Positions 26,689 through 34,674 of a DNA stretch of 64,000 bases are shown piece by piece. A program made the position numbers and the translations under genes. The DNA comes from an uncultured Alphaproteobacteria bacterium. GTDB taxonomy: Bacteria > Pseudomonadota > Alphaproteobacteria > HIMB59 > GCA-002718135. Location of the stretch: positions 40,086 through 104,085 of the forward strand of contig CACIED010000003.1 of the NCBI GenBank assembly GCA_902585605.1. The letters are read 5' to 3'. How positions within the stretch are numbered: the first letter of the stretch is position 1; every line of letters starts with the position of its first letter. A model generated the notes under the pieces. It ran no database searches. It had not been told where the DNA came from and saw nothing but the letters and a program-made list of their open reading frames with translations.

Positions 26689-27435
26689 TTAAATCAATTT
26701 ATATTTATGCTTAATTTTTTTTGTTAATTGCCAAGCATCAATATATTCATTATTTATAACACTTTTTGTTTGTACTCCCAAATGAAGAAACGCTGGTGAA
26801 ATTAAATATGGATCTTTCCATATTTTTCTCTTTTCATCCGAATAAGTTTTTTTACTCATAGAAGTTTTAATAGGAGTTCCAGGAGTTATTGTATTTACAA
26901 ATACATTATATTTTTTGCATTCTTCATATAGAGACCTACTTAATCCTTCAACCCCAAATTTTGAGGCACAGTATGCAGTTTCATCTAGTCCACCAAACTT
27001 AGCAGCTCTGCTAGATACATTTATAATGGAACCTTTTTTATTTTTTTTCATAGAAGGGGTAATGAGTTTACAGCTTATAAAAGTACCAGTTAAATTTACA
27101 TCGATAATTTTTTTCCAAAAATCAATTGTACTTTTTTCAATACTTTTAAAATCAATAATACCTGCACAATTAATAAGGACATCAATACTTTTAGATTTTT
27201 TTAATATTTTTTTTACAATCAAACTCATTTTTTTGTAGTTCTGAACATTACAATTATGAAATTCAAAATTTTTAAATTGTAAATTTAAACTTTTATTATT
27301 TTTATTATCAATACCATATACAATCGAACCTCTCTCTAAATATGCTTTGGATACTGCATTTCCAATCCCACTGGAAGTGCCTGTAATAAAAACTTTTAAA
27401 TTTTTAAAAGTATTATGTTGCAGCTCTACCACCAT
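26689..27435 (-). CDS. SDR-family oxidoreductase
   Basis: 248-residue short-chain dehydrogenase. The cofactor motif is TGTSSGIG near residue 18; further motifs are NCAGI, the catalytic Ser in INVSSRAA and YCASK with the Tyr-xxx-Lys pair, then TITPGTPIKTSM. The C-terminal half is a close match to the SDR at 52369-53079 (shared pattern TYSDE..K.W.DP...SPAFL...AW.L), so the two likely act on similar substrates. The start overlaps the previous SDR gene by 23 bases. It probably oxidises or reduces a hydroxy or keto group in the pathway fed by the neighbouring amidohydrolase. Confidence 0.88.
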   Translation of the reverse strand: MVVELQHNTFKNLKVFITGTSSGIGNAVSKAYLERGSIVYGIDNKNNKSLNLQFKNFEFHNCNVQNYKKMSLIVKKILKKSKSIDVLINCAGIIDFKSIEKSTIDFWKKIIDVNLTGTFISCKLITPSMKKNKKGSIINVSSRAAKFGGLDETAYCASKFGVEGLSRSLYEECKKYNVFVNTITPGTPIKTSMSKKTYSDEKRKIWKDPYLISPAFLHLGVQTKSVINNEYIDAWQLTKKIKHKYKLI

Positions 27436-28177
27436 CCACTAAAAGACCTACGCCTGTTATAAAAGATGACATATCAGATGAAAGAAAAAGAACAGTTTGG
27501 GCTAATTCATATGGACTCGCAACTCTTCCTAATGGTGTAATCGTTTTCCATTTACTAATAAGCTCTTTTTTATTTTTTGTTTTTTTTAAATTTCTTTCAT
27601 TCATAGGAGTATCTATTACTCCAGGACAAACAGCATTTACTCTTATATTATTTTTTGCATACTCAATAGCCAAGACTCTTGTCAGTGACATCACTCCTCC
27701 TTTTGAAGCTGCATAACTAAGATTGCCACCTACATTCGCAAAAGCACTTATTGAACTATTATTCACAATTGAACCTTTTTTATTTTTTAACAAAATAGGT
27801 AAGGCATGCTTACAGGATAAAAATATTCCCTTAAGATTTATATCAATAATTTTTTCAAATATTTTTGTATTTAATTTATGTGATGGAGTAACTGCTTGTT
27901 CTATACCAGCATTATTAAAAACAGTATCTAAAGTTTTAAAATTTTTAGTTACATATTTGTATAAATTAATAATATCTTTTTCCTTTGATACATCAGCTTT
28001 TACAAAATAAGTTTTCAGACCTTTTTTATGAAGCTCCTTTTGAGTTTTTTCACCCTCATTTTTGTTTACATCACAAAAAATAACTTTTGCACCCTGTAAT
28101 GCAAATGTCTCTACTGTAGCTTTTCCAATACCAGTTGCTCCACCAGTTATTACTGATACTTTATCTTTTAAAATCAT
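27413..28177 (-). CDS. SDR-family oxidoreductase (classical, FabG-like)
   Basis: 254-residue classical short-chain dehydrogenase. TGGATGIGKAT near residue 12 binds NAD(P), DVNKNE follows strand 2, then NNAGIEQ, the catalytic Ser in VNNSSISAF, YAASKGGV (Tyr and Lys), CPGVIDTPM, and the C-terminal FITGVGLLVDGGRAA. Asp at the end of strand 2 suggests NAD rather than NADP. First gene of the minus-strand operon that runs through the second SDR to the amidohydrolase; its promoter region is shared with the divergent DegT-type aminotransferase. Confidence 0.9.
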   Translation of the reverse strand: MILKDKVSVITGGATGIGKATVETFALQGAKVIFCDVNKNEGEKTQKELHKKGLKTYFVKADVSKEKDIINLYKYVTKNFKTLDTVFNNAGIEQAVTPSHKLNTKIFEKIIDINLKGIFLSCKHALPILLKNKKGSIVNNSSISAFANVGGNLSYAASKGGVMSLTRVLAIEYAKNNIRVNAVCPGVIDTPMNERNLKKTKNKKELISKWKTITPLGRVASPYELAQTVLFLSSDMSSFITGVGLLVDGGRAAT

Positions 28178-28220
28178 ATTAGTAAGTTAATTAAAATTCA
28201 AAAATAAATAAATAAACAAA

Positions 28221-28252
28221 TTGTATAGTTGTTGTTGACATTTTGTATACAC
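28221..28252. promoter_or_regulatory. Divergent promoter region with TTGTATA repeats and a TTGACA box
   Basis: In the 143-base gap between the SDR operon (minus) and the DegT gene (plus), TTGTATAG (28221-28228) and TTGTATAC (28244-28251) repeat at a spacing of 23 bases. The second forms GTATAC, the core of many FadR/GntR-type operators. Between them lies TTGACA (28235-28240), a good -35 box for the plus strand, with a poor -10 (ATCTAT at 28258, or TATTAA at 28261). The repeats are seen; regulator identity is inference. Confidence 0.4.
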
Positions 28253-28320
28253 TTTAAATCTATTAATATTATCTAATACTTTAAAAATATGTAAAAATAG
28301 TATTTAATTATTTTATATGT

Positions 28321-29418
28321 ATGACCTTAAAAAAACATTTTTTAGCTGATAAAAAAACTATCCTATCAAAGATTGAAAAAGTTCTAAGTAAAGGTATTTT
28401 GGAGATGGGTGAGGAAGTTGAAAAATTTGAAGAGAATTTTAAGCAATATTGTAATGTACAGTATTGTGTAACTGTATCTTCTGGATCTATGGGGTTACTT
28501 TTAGCCCTTAAATCTCTAGATTTAAAAAAAAATGATGAAGTAATAACTGTATCTAATTCTGATATTCCAACAAGTCATGCAATAACTCTTATTGGAGCAA
28601 AGATTAAGTGGGTTGATATTAATGAAAATACATTAAATATTGATGAAAACAAAATTGAAAAAAATATTACAAAGAATACTAAAGCAATTTTACCTGTACA
28701 TTTATTTGGAAATCCATGCAATATGGCGAAAATACTATCTATTGCAAAAAAATATAAATTAAAAATTATAGAAGATGCCTGTTTGGCAACTGGGGCTGAG
28801 TTTAAAAATAAAAAAATTGGCTCGTTAAGTGATTTGACTGTTTTTAGCACTAATCCCGGCAAAATATTAGATGGAATTGGTCCTGGCGGTATAATAACAA
28901 CTAATAATAAAAATTTGTATCTCAAATTACTTCAGCTTCGAGATTATGGAAGAAAAGAAAGACCTAAAAAATGGCCAGTAAAATCATATACAATAGGTTA
29001 TAATTCTAAATTAAGTACAATTAGTGCTGCAATTTTAAATATTAGATTAAAAAATTTAGATGAATATATACAAATAAGAAATCATAATGCAACTTTATAT
29101 AAAGAATATTTATTTTCAAAAAAAATAAAATTTCAATACACACTTAAAGATTCAAAATCTTCATGGAGAAATTTTCCTATCAGAATTAAAAATAGAAATA
29201 ATATATATGATAAATTAAATTCTATTAACCCATTCGTTAAACTTAATTATTTACCACCAAATCATAAAGATGAATGTTATAAAAATTTCAAACATAATTT
29301 TGATTTAAAAATTACTGAAAAAGTCAATTCGGAGATTCTTAATCTTCCATGCCATCAATATATGACAAAGAATGAAATTAAAACTTTATCAAATCAATTA
29401 TTAAAGCTAATTAACTAA
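28321..29418 (+). CDS. DegT/DnrJ/EryC1/StrS-family aminotransferase
   Basis: 365-residue PLP enzyme of the sugar/amine aminotransferase family. Motifs: CVTVSSGSMGLLLALKSLDL, NSDIPTSHAI, AILPVHLFGNPCNM, IIEDACLATGAEFK, and the probable PLP lysine in FSTNPGKILDGIGPGG. The C-terminal half has YNSKLSTISAAILNIRLKNL, another family element. Members transfer an amino group to keto sugars or related carbonyls. It stands alone on the plus strand and overlaps the 3' end of the convergent Gfo/Idh/MocA gene by four bases (CTAA). Such oxidoreductases often supply the ketone substrate, so the pair may act together. Confidence 0.87.
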   Translation: MTLKKHFLADKKTILSKIEKVLSKGILEMGEEVEKFEENFKQYCNVQYCVTVSSGSMGLLLALKSLDLKKNDEVITVSNSDIPTSHAITLIGAKIKWVDINENTLNIDENKIEKNITKNTKAILPVHLFGNPCNMAKILSIAKKYKLKIIEDACLATGAEFKNKKIGSLSDLTVFSTNPGKILDGIGPGGIITTNNKNLYLKLLQLRDYGRKERPKKWPVKSYTIGYNSKLSTISAAILNIRLKNLDEYIQIRNHNATLYKEYLFSKKIKFQYTLKDSKSSWRNFPIRIKNRNNIYDKLNSINPFVKLNYLPPNHKDECYKNFKHNFDLKITEKVNSEILNLPCHQYMTKNEIKTLSNQLLKLIN

Positions 29419-30410
29419 TATTTTATTTTAATTACTTTATTTTTCTTTATCGAGTTATAAATAGCATCTACTACTAAGACAGAATTTATTCCATCTTGTA
29501 TACTAATGAAAGGTTGGGTTTTTTTCTTAAGTGTATCAACATATGACTTAGCCTGTGTATAAAAATTATAGTTTAGACCATTTTTTTGGTAATAATTTGA
29601 ATAATCATATATTGCTATTTTATTTTTTGATCTTAGCTCTAATCCTTTTCTAATATTAATATCTATTTGTCCAGAAGTGCCAAATATTTTTGTTTCCCAT
29701 TTTGGAGTAGTCTCATATGGCACAAAAGTTGCTATTAACTGAGCAGTTATTTCATTTTTAAACTTTATTGAAATTGAAATTATATCTTCAACATCTATTT
29801 TGTTATTTATATTTATTTTTTTTGCATAAACCTCATGTATTTTAGATTTAGCTAAGTATGAAATCTTATCTAAACTATGAATTGCATTGTATAGTAAAAC
29901 ACCTCCACCAGAAAATTTCTTAATATCTATCCATTTTGGTAAAGATTGGTTTTTTTGAGAAATCATTGTTTCAGAAATAAATTTTATTTTCCCAATTTTT
30001 GAATTCTGTATCAGTTTGTAAGCAGTAAAGACTTCTTTTCTGTATCGATGAACAAAACTAATTGTATGGGTAATATTTTTTTTTGATATATAGTTTTTTA
30101 TAGTACTTAGCTCATTACTATTCAAAACTAATGGTTTTTCTATCAAAAGATTTATATTATTTTTACAACACTCTAATATTGGTTCTATTCTCAAAAAATG
30201 TGGTAATGCGATAACTATAAAATCAGGTTTTAACTTTATAAGTTCATTAATATTATTGAAATGCTCTATATTATTTAATTTTTTAAATTTATTAGCTTTT
30301 TTCAAATCATATTCTGTAAATCCAATTAATTTTAAATTTCTAATTTTTTTAAAAGCCTCAAAATGCCTTAAACCTGCTTGACCAATTCCTAGTAAACCAT
30401 ATTTCATCAA
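29415..30410 (-). CDS. Gfo/Idh/MocA-family oxidoreductase
   Basis: 331 residues. The N-terminal Rossmann fold opens YGLLGIGQAGLRHFEAFKKI, with ALPHFLRIEPILEC and LIEKPLVL (the EKP motif) near residue 95. The C-terminal alpha/beta domain contains GGGVLLYNAIHSLDKI, with the His of the presumed active site. NAD(P)-dependent oxidation of a sugar, inositol or similar polyol is usual. It is the last gene of the 13-kb minus-strand run; its start overlaps the DMT transporter stop by four bases. Two more members occur at 46685-47686 and 51299-52366. Confidence 0.87.
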   Translation of the reverse strand: MMKYGLLGIGQAGLRHFEAFKKIRNLKLIGFTEYDLKKANKFKKLNNIEHFNNINELIKLKPDFIVIALPHFLRIEPILECCKNNINLLIEKPLVLNSNELSTIKNYISKKNITHTISFVHRYRKEVFTAYKLIQNSKIGKIKFISETMISQKNQSLPKWIDIKKFSGGGVLLYNAIHSLDKISYLAKSKIHEVYAKKININNKIDVEDIISISIKFKNEITAQLIATFVPYETTPKWETKIFGTSGQIDINIRKGLELRSKNKIAIYDYSNYYQKNGLNYNFYTQAKSYVDTLKKKTQPFISIQDGINSVLVVDAIYNSIKKNKVIKIKY

Positions 30411-31306
30411 TAATTTGAGATTAGTTTATCAACTTTTTTAGTTTTAAGTAAGCTATTATTATTAATCGCTTCTCTATAAGCTATAAAGAGAATTGATGAG
30501 AATATTATAGAAGCTCCTATCCATGTCCAAATATCAGGCACTTCCATAAAAAAGAAATATCCAATTAAAGACAGCCAAATTAGTTTTGTAAATTGTATTG
30601 GCATTATAAAAGTTGTTTCAGCCATTTTTAAACATTGAGCAAAACTGAACTGTGTTATAAATCCCGCGATAGCAACAAATATAAGTAATAAAATTTGATT
30701 TATATTAATGCTTTCCCAAAAGAACAATGCAATAAAAAATGTCGGAGGAACCATGAAAGCCATTTGGTAAAATGCAGTCGTTAAACTTGAATCCTTTTCA
30801 GTAAGTTTTTTTACAATTATTATTACTATTGAAAAAGTAATTGCTGCTGTTAGAAGCCATAAAGCTCCACTCTCAAAAGGTATATACCCAGGCCTTATAA
30901 CAACCAAAATTCCTATAAAGCCAACAATTAATGCAGTAATTCTTTGAATTCTAACTACTTCACCTAAAAAAATAATTGCAAGGATGGTAGTAAATAGTGG
31001 AGTAGTAAAACCTATAGCTGCTGCTTTTTCTAGTTGTAATGTTCCTATAGCTGTAAACCAGCTTATCATTGAATAAACATTAATCGCAGATCTTACAAAC
31101 TGTAGTTTTATGTTATGTGTTTTCCAAGCTTCGGGGTAATTATAAATCATAAAAGGTAACATAACAATAACCCCAAATAGACATCTGTAAAATGCAATCA
31201 TGAAAGGATTTAAATCTTGCGAAAGAAGTTTTATTCCTGAAACCATAATTGCTGCTGTTCCAGTACCGATTAAAGATAAAAAAATTACAAATAGTTTTTT
31301 ATTCAT
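30407..31306 (-). CDS. DMT-superfamily (EamA) membrane transporter
   Basis: About ten transmembrane helices in two EamA repeats, 299 residues. Recognisable elements are FMIAFYRCLFGVIVMLP, EKAAAIGFTTPLFTTILAI and FLGEVVRIQRITALIVGFIGILVV. I chose the ATG at 31306 (MNKKLFVIFL); the ATG at 31354 would overlap the upstream ATPase gene and adds a polar stretch unusual for the family. It lies between OppF and the oxidoreductase in the same operon and may export a waste product or end metabolite. It resembles the DMT protein at 61556-62422. Confidence 0.87.
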   Translation of the reverse strand: MNKKLFVIFLSLIGTGTAAIMVSGIKLLSQDLNPFMIAFYRCLFGVIVMLPFMIYNYPEAWKTHNIKLQFVRSAINVYSMISWFTAIGTLQLEKAAAIGFTTPLFTTILAIIFLGEVVRIQRITALIVGFIGILVVIRPGYIPFESGALWLLTAAITFSIVIIIVKKLTEKDSSLTTAFYQMAFMVPPTFFIALFFWESININQILLLIFVAIAGFITQFSFAQCLKMAETTFIMPIQFTKLIWLSLIGYFFFMEVPDIWTWIGASIIFSSILFIAYREAINNNSLLKTKKVDKLISNY

Positions 31307-31325
31307 TTTTAAAAATTTAATGAAG

Positions 31326-32292
31326 CTAAATGTTTTTAGCACAACATTGGTCAACCCAATGTCCAGGTTCTATTTCAACTAATGCCATTTCTACATCTCC
31401 TCCTTTACAATCTATACCAGGGTTTGGGCATCGTGTTCGAAAAACACAACCTGAAGGAGGATTAATAGGACTAGGAATATCACCTTTAAGTATAGTTTTC
31501 TTTTTATTTTTTCTAAATATTTGTGGAGCTGTTTCAATAAGAGATTTTGTATACGGATGTTGAGGATTAGAAAATAATTTACTAGTATTTGCAACCTCTA
31601 CTAAATGACCTAAGTACATCACCATAACTCTATCTGCTATTTGATTTATTACTGAAAGGTCATGAGAAATAAAAAGAATAGTTAAAGAATATTTTTTTTT
31701 AAGCTCTAAAATTAAATTTAAAATTTGAGCTTGAATAGTTACATCTAAAGCTGACACTGGTTCATCAGCTATTATGAATTTTGGATTAAGAACCAACGCT
31801 CTAGCTATACCTATGCGCTGTCTTTGCCCCCCTGAAAATTCATGAGGATACCTATTTAAATGTTCTTTTTGCAAACCAACATCTTGAATTATTTCCTCTA
31901 CTTTTAGATTAATTGAATTTTTATCTATTTTTTCATGCACTTTGAGACCTTGAGAGATAATATCAAATACTTTCTTTCTTGGATCTAAACTGGCATAAGG
32001 GTCTTGAAAAATTATTTGAAAATCTTTTCGCAATTTTCTCATTTCGCCATCTGAAAATTCTATAATATTTTTATTTTTGTAATAAATTTTTCCTTCAGTA
32101 GGTTCTATTAATCTAATTATTGCTCTTCCGAGCGTACTTTTTCCAGATCCAGATTCTCCGACAAGACCAAGAATTTCACCTTCAGGAATTTCAAAACTAA
32201 CATTTTCAACTGCTTTTACATCACCTGTTTTATTGTTAAAAAAATCCATCTTTTATTGGGAAATATTTTTTTAAATTTTCAACTTTAATCAT
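31326..32292 (-). CDS. Peptide-type ABC transporter ATPase OppF-like, frameshifted after codon 18 (orphan set)
   Basis: Starts at the ATG at 32292, five bases behind oppD, and reads MIKVENLKKYFPIKDGFF before hitting TAA directly after a T7 run (32238-32244). Removing one T continues as NNKTGDVKAVENVSFEIPEG and then LGLVGESGSGKST, PHEFSGGQRQRIGIARAL, FIIADEPVSALD, and the Cys tail GCVFRTRCPNPGIDCKGG ... DQCC. A second ATG at 32249 in the main frame could give a shortened protein lacking the first beta-strand. The same break at the homologous place occurs in system 2. With OppD it probably energises system 3 (47823-51299), which lacks ATPases. Confidence 0.88.
31340..31488. repeat. 149-bp C-terminal Cys-tail cassette, copy in orphan oppF
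   Basis: Partner of 20060-20208 in the same orientation (both on the minus strand). A more diverged third copy lies at about 32310-32455 in the orphan oppD. Direct repeats of this size in the same orientation, 11.3 kb apart, could recombine and delete the intervening SBP-transporter-SDR region. Confidence 0.7.
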
Positions 32293-32297
32293 ACTTA

Positions 32298-33275
32298 TTA
32301 TTTAAAACAGCATTGATCTACCCAGTGTCCAGGTTTTGCTTCAATCAATCCCATTTCAATATCTCCTCCTTTACAATCTATTCCCGGGTTGGGACACCTA
32401 GTCCGGAAAACACAGCCAGAAGGTGGATTTGTCGGACTTGGAATTTCACCTCTTAATAACTTAATCTCTCTTTTCTGATTTGTAATTTGAGGAGCTATAT
32501 CAATTAAAGACTTCGTATAAGAATGTAATGGATTATTAAATAATTCTGATGTTTCTGCAATTTCCATAACATTACCTAAATACATTACCATTACGTGATC
32601 CGATATTTCAGAAACAACTCCAAGATCATGAGTAATAAATATAATCGACATTCCAAGTTTTTTTTGCAGTTCTTGCATTAGATCTATGATTTGAGCTTGT
32701 ATAGTAACGTCAAGAGCTGTTGTAGGTTCATCAGCAATTAAAATTTTTGGATTGCAACTCAAAGCCATAGCGATCATTGCCCTTTGTCTCATTCCACCAG
32801 ATAATTCATGAGGGTAGGAGTCAATTCTTTTTTGAGGTTCAGGTATGCCTACAAGATCTAGCATTTCAATAGCAATTTTTCTTGCTTGTTCTTTGCTTTT
32901 CTTTTGGTGAAGAATAATTGTCTCTGAAATCTGATAAGATAAATCATAAACTGGATTTAGACTTGTCATAGGTTCTTGAAAAATCATAGAGATTCTATTT
33001 CCTCTAATTTTTCTCATTTCATTTTCTTCAAGATCAATTAAGTTTTTATTATCAAATAATATTTCACCTCGTTCGGTTTGAGCTAAGTTATTCGGTAACA
33101 AGCCCATAATAGATAAAGCTGTAATTGATTTACCTGAACCTGATTCCCCAACTATCGCAAAAGTTTTTCCTGCCTCTAAATTAAAAGAAACACCATCAAC
33201 AGCTTTAACAACTGATTCACCAACACTAAAATGAGTTCTTAAATTTTTTATAGTTAATAAGTTTTCACTATCCAT
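32298..33275 (-). CDS. Peptide-type ABC transporter ATPase OppD-like (orphan set)
   Basis: 325-residue ATPase with AIVGESGSGKSITALSIMGL (Walker A), HELSGGMRQRAMIAMAL (signature), ILIADEPTTALD (Walker B) and the OppD-type C-terminal extension. That extension includes the Cys tail GCVFRTRCPNPGIDCKGG ... DQCC, which in a crystallised DppD homolog holds a [4Fe-4S] cluster. It lies two bases from the hydantoinase-like gene and five before oppF, in the long catabolic operon, but no permease or SBP gene adjoins it. The system 3 permeases at 49438-51299 are the obvious partner. Confidence 0.92.
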   Translation of the reverse strand: MDSENLLTIKNLRTHFSVGESVVKAVDGVSFNLEAGKTFAIVGESGSGKSITALSIMGLLPNNLAQTERGEILFDNKNLIDLEENEMRKIRGNRISMIFQEPMTSLNPVYDLSYQISETIILHQKKSKEQARKIAIEMLDLVGIPEPQKRIDSYPHELSGGMRQRAMIAMALSCNPKILIADEPTTALDVTIQAQIIDLMQELQKKLGMSIIFITHDLGVVSEISDHVMVMYLGNVMEIAETSELFNNPLHSYTKSLIDIAPQITNQKREIKLLRGEIPSPTNPPSGCVFRTRCPNPGIDCKGGDIEMGLIEAKPGHWVDQCCFK

Positions 33276-33276
33276 A

Positions 33277-34674
33277 TTAATTTTTTTTTATTGGAGATAC
33301 AAAATTATTCATATTTCTATTCTTGTAAAATTTTTTTCCATCATAAACCACATTTCCATTAACTATAGTTTTATTTATACTTCCTTTTATTTTTTCCCCA
33401 AAATATAGATGAGCACAGTTTTTTCCTTTGGAAACAAGGGTATTTCTATCCACAGTCCATTTCTTATTCATATCTAAAATAACTATATCTGCATCAGATC
33501 CTCTTTTGATCAAACCTTTATTTGGAAAAATATTAAATCTTTTCGCTGGATTAATACACATTAGTTCAATCACTTTTTCTAATTTGATTTTTTTTTCTGA
33601 AACAGCTTTTAGCATAAGTGGTAACATTAATTCACCACTGGGAGCACCTGGAGGTGCTTCAAGAAAATTTGTTTTACCTTTTATTTTTTCCTTGAATGAA
33701 AAAGAAGCATGATCAGAGGCTATAATATCAAGAGTTTTATTTTTAAGAGCTGACCATAATTTTTTTTGATCTTTTTGTTTCCTTATTGGTGGATTAATTT
33801 TTCCAAATGGACCTGATTTAATTACATCTCTTTCATTTTTAAATAAATAGTGTGGACATGTTTCTGCAGTTATACTCTGACCTTTACTTTTAAATTTAGA
33901 AATTACTTCTAAAGATAATTCTGAAGTCACATGAGCAATATGAATTTTAGTTTTAACAATTGAATTCAACCTTAGTATCTTTTCAATTGCACTTGCTTCT
34001 ACAACAGCAGGTCTCATAGCATTATGCATTGCTGGATTATTTTTCTTAAAATTTTTTTGATTTTTCTCAAAATGATCAAGTAAATTCTGATCTTCAGCAT
34101 GAAAAATTGTCGTTAAATTTGATTTTTTTGCATGTATTAATGCTTTGAGAATATTTTTTTCTTCAGTAAAACACAATCCTTCAAATTCACTTTTTCTATC
34201 AAGTGGAGGAGCAATTGTAAAAACTTTAAAAGCAATAGCCCCACTATTTATTAATCCATTTAGATTTTTATCATTGAATTTTCCTAAAGCAGGAATCATA
34301 GCAAAATTAATGTAAGTATTTTCATCAAAATGTTTTTTTCTATGGTTAAGCACTTTAGCATTTGACATGCACGGATTACTTATAGGCATTTCAAAAAGTG
34401 TAGTTATTCCACCCTTTGCGGCAGCTTTAGTTTCACTTTGAACTGTACCTCTTTGAGGAAATGATGGTGCTCTAACATGAAAATGAATATCAATTATTCC
34501 AGGAATAACAATTTTTTTATCAGCATTGATAATTTTTTTGGACTTAAATGATTTTATATTATTTGTTAGCTTAAAAATTTTACCATCTTTGATTACAATA
34601 TGGTTTTTTTTAAATCTATTTTTCTCAAAAACTTTTCCATTTTTTATAATCAAGTCACAATTAATAATCATCAC
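33277..34674 (-). CDS. Cyclic amidohydrolase (dihydroorotase/allantoinase/hydantoinase family)
   Basis: 465-residue TIM-barrel metallohydrolase. Motifs: PGIIDIHFHVRAPSFPQRG (metal HxH near residue 65), KAAAKGGITTLFEMP, the Lys in AIAFKVFTIAPP as probable carboxylated bridging ligand, IFHAEDQ, IHIAHVTSE, TAETCPHYLF, and IIASDHASFSF with the catalytic Asp. Hydrolysis of a cyclic amide or ureide ring is expected. The protein fits the AllB/dihydroorotase-like branch; as no pyrimidine genes adjoin it and it lies in a catabolic operon, allantoinase- or hydantoinase-type activity is favoured. Its start overlaps the upstream stop by four bases. Confidence 0.87.
   Translation of the reverse strand: MMIINCDLIIKNGKVFEKNRFKKNHIVIKDGKIFKLTNNIKSFKSKKIINADKKIVIPGIIDIHFHVRAPSFPQRGTVQSETKAAAKGGITTLFEMPISNPCMSNAKVLNHRKKHFDENTYINFAMIPALGKFNDKNLNGLINSGAIAFKVFTIAPPLDRKSEFEGLCFTEEKNILKALIHAKKSNLTTIFHAEDQNLLDHFEKNQKNFKKNNPAMHNAMRPAVVEASAIEKILRLNSIVKTKIHIAHVTSELSLEVISKFKSKGQSITAETCPHYLFKNERDVIKSGPFGKINPPIRKQKDQKKLWSALKNKTLDIIASDHASFSFKEKIKGKTNFLEAPPGAPSGELMLPLMLKAVSEKKIKLEKVIELMCINPAKRFNIFPNKGLIKRGSDADIVILDMNKKWTVDRNTLVSKGKNCAHLYFGEKIKGSINKTIVNGNVVYDGKKFYKNRNMNNFVSPIKKN

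Noticed and set aside
31330..31563. Plus-strand frame with Cys-containing sequence opposite the oppF tail
   Set aside because: It is the antisense of the conserved Cys-tail repeat and is not supported as a gene.
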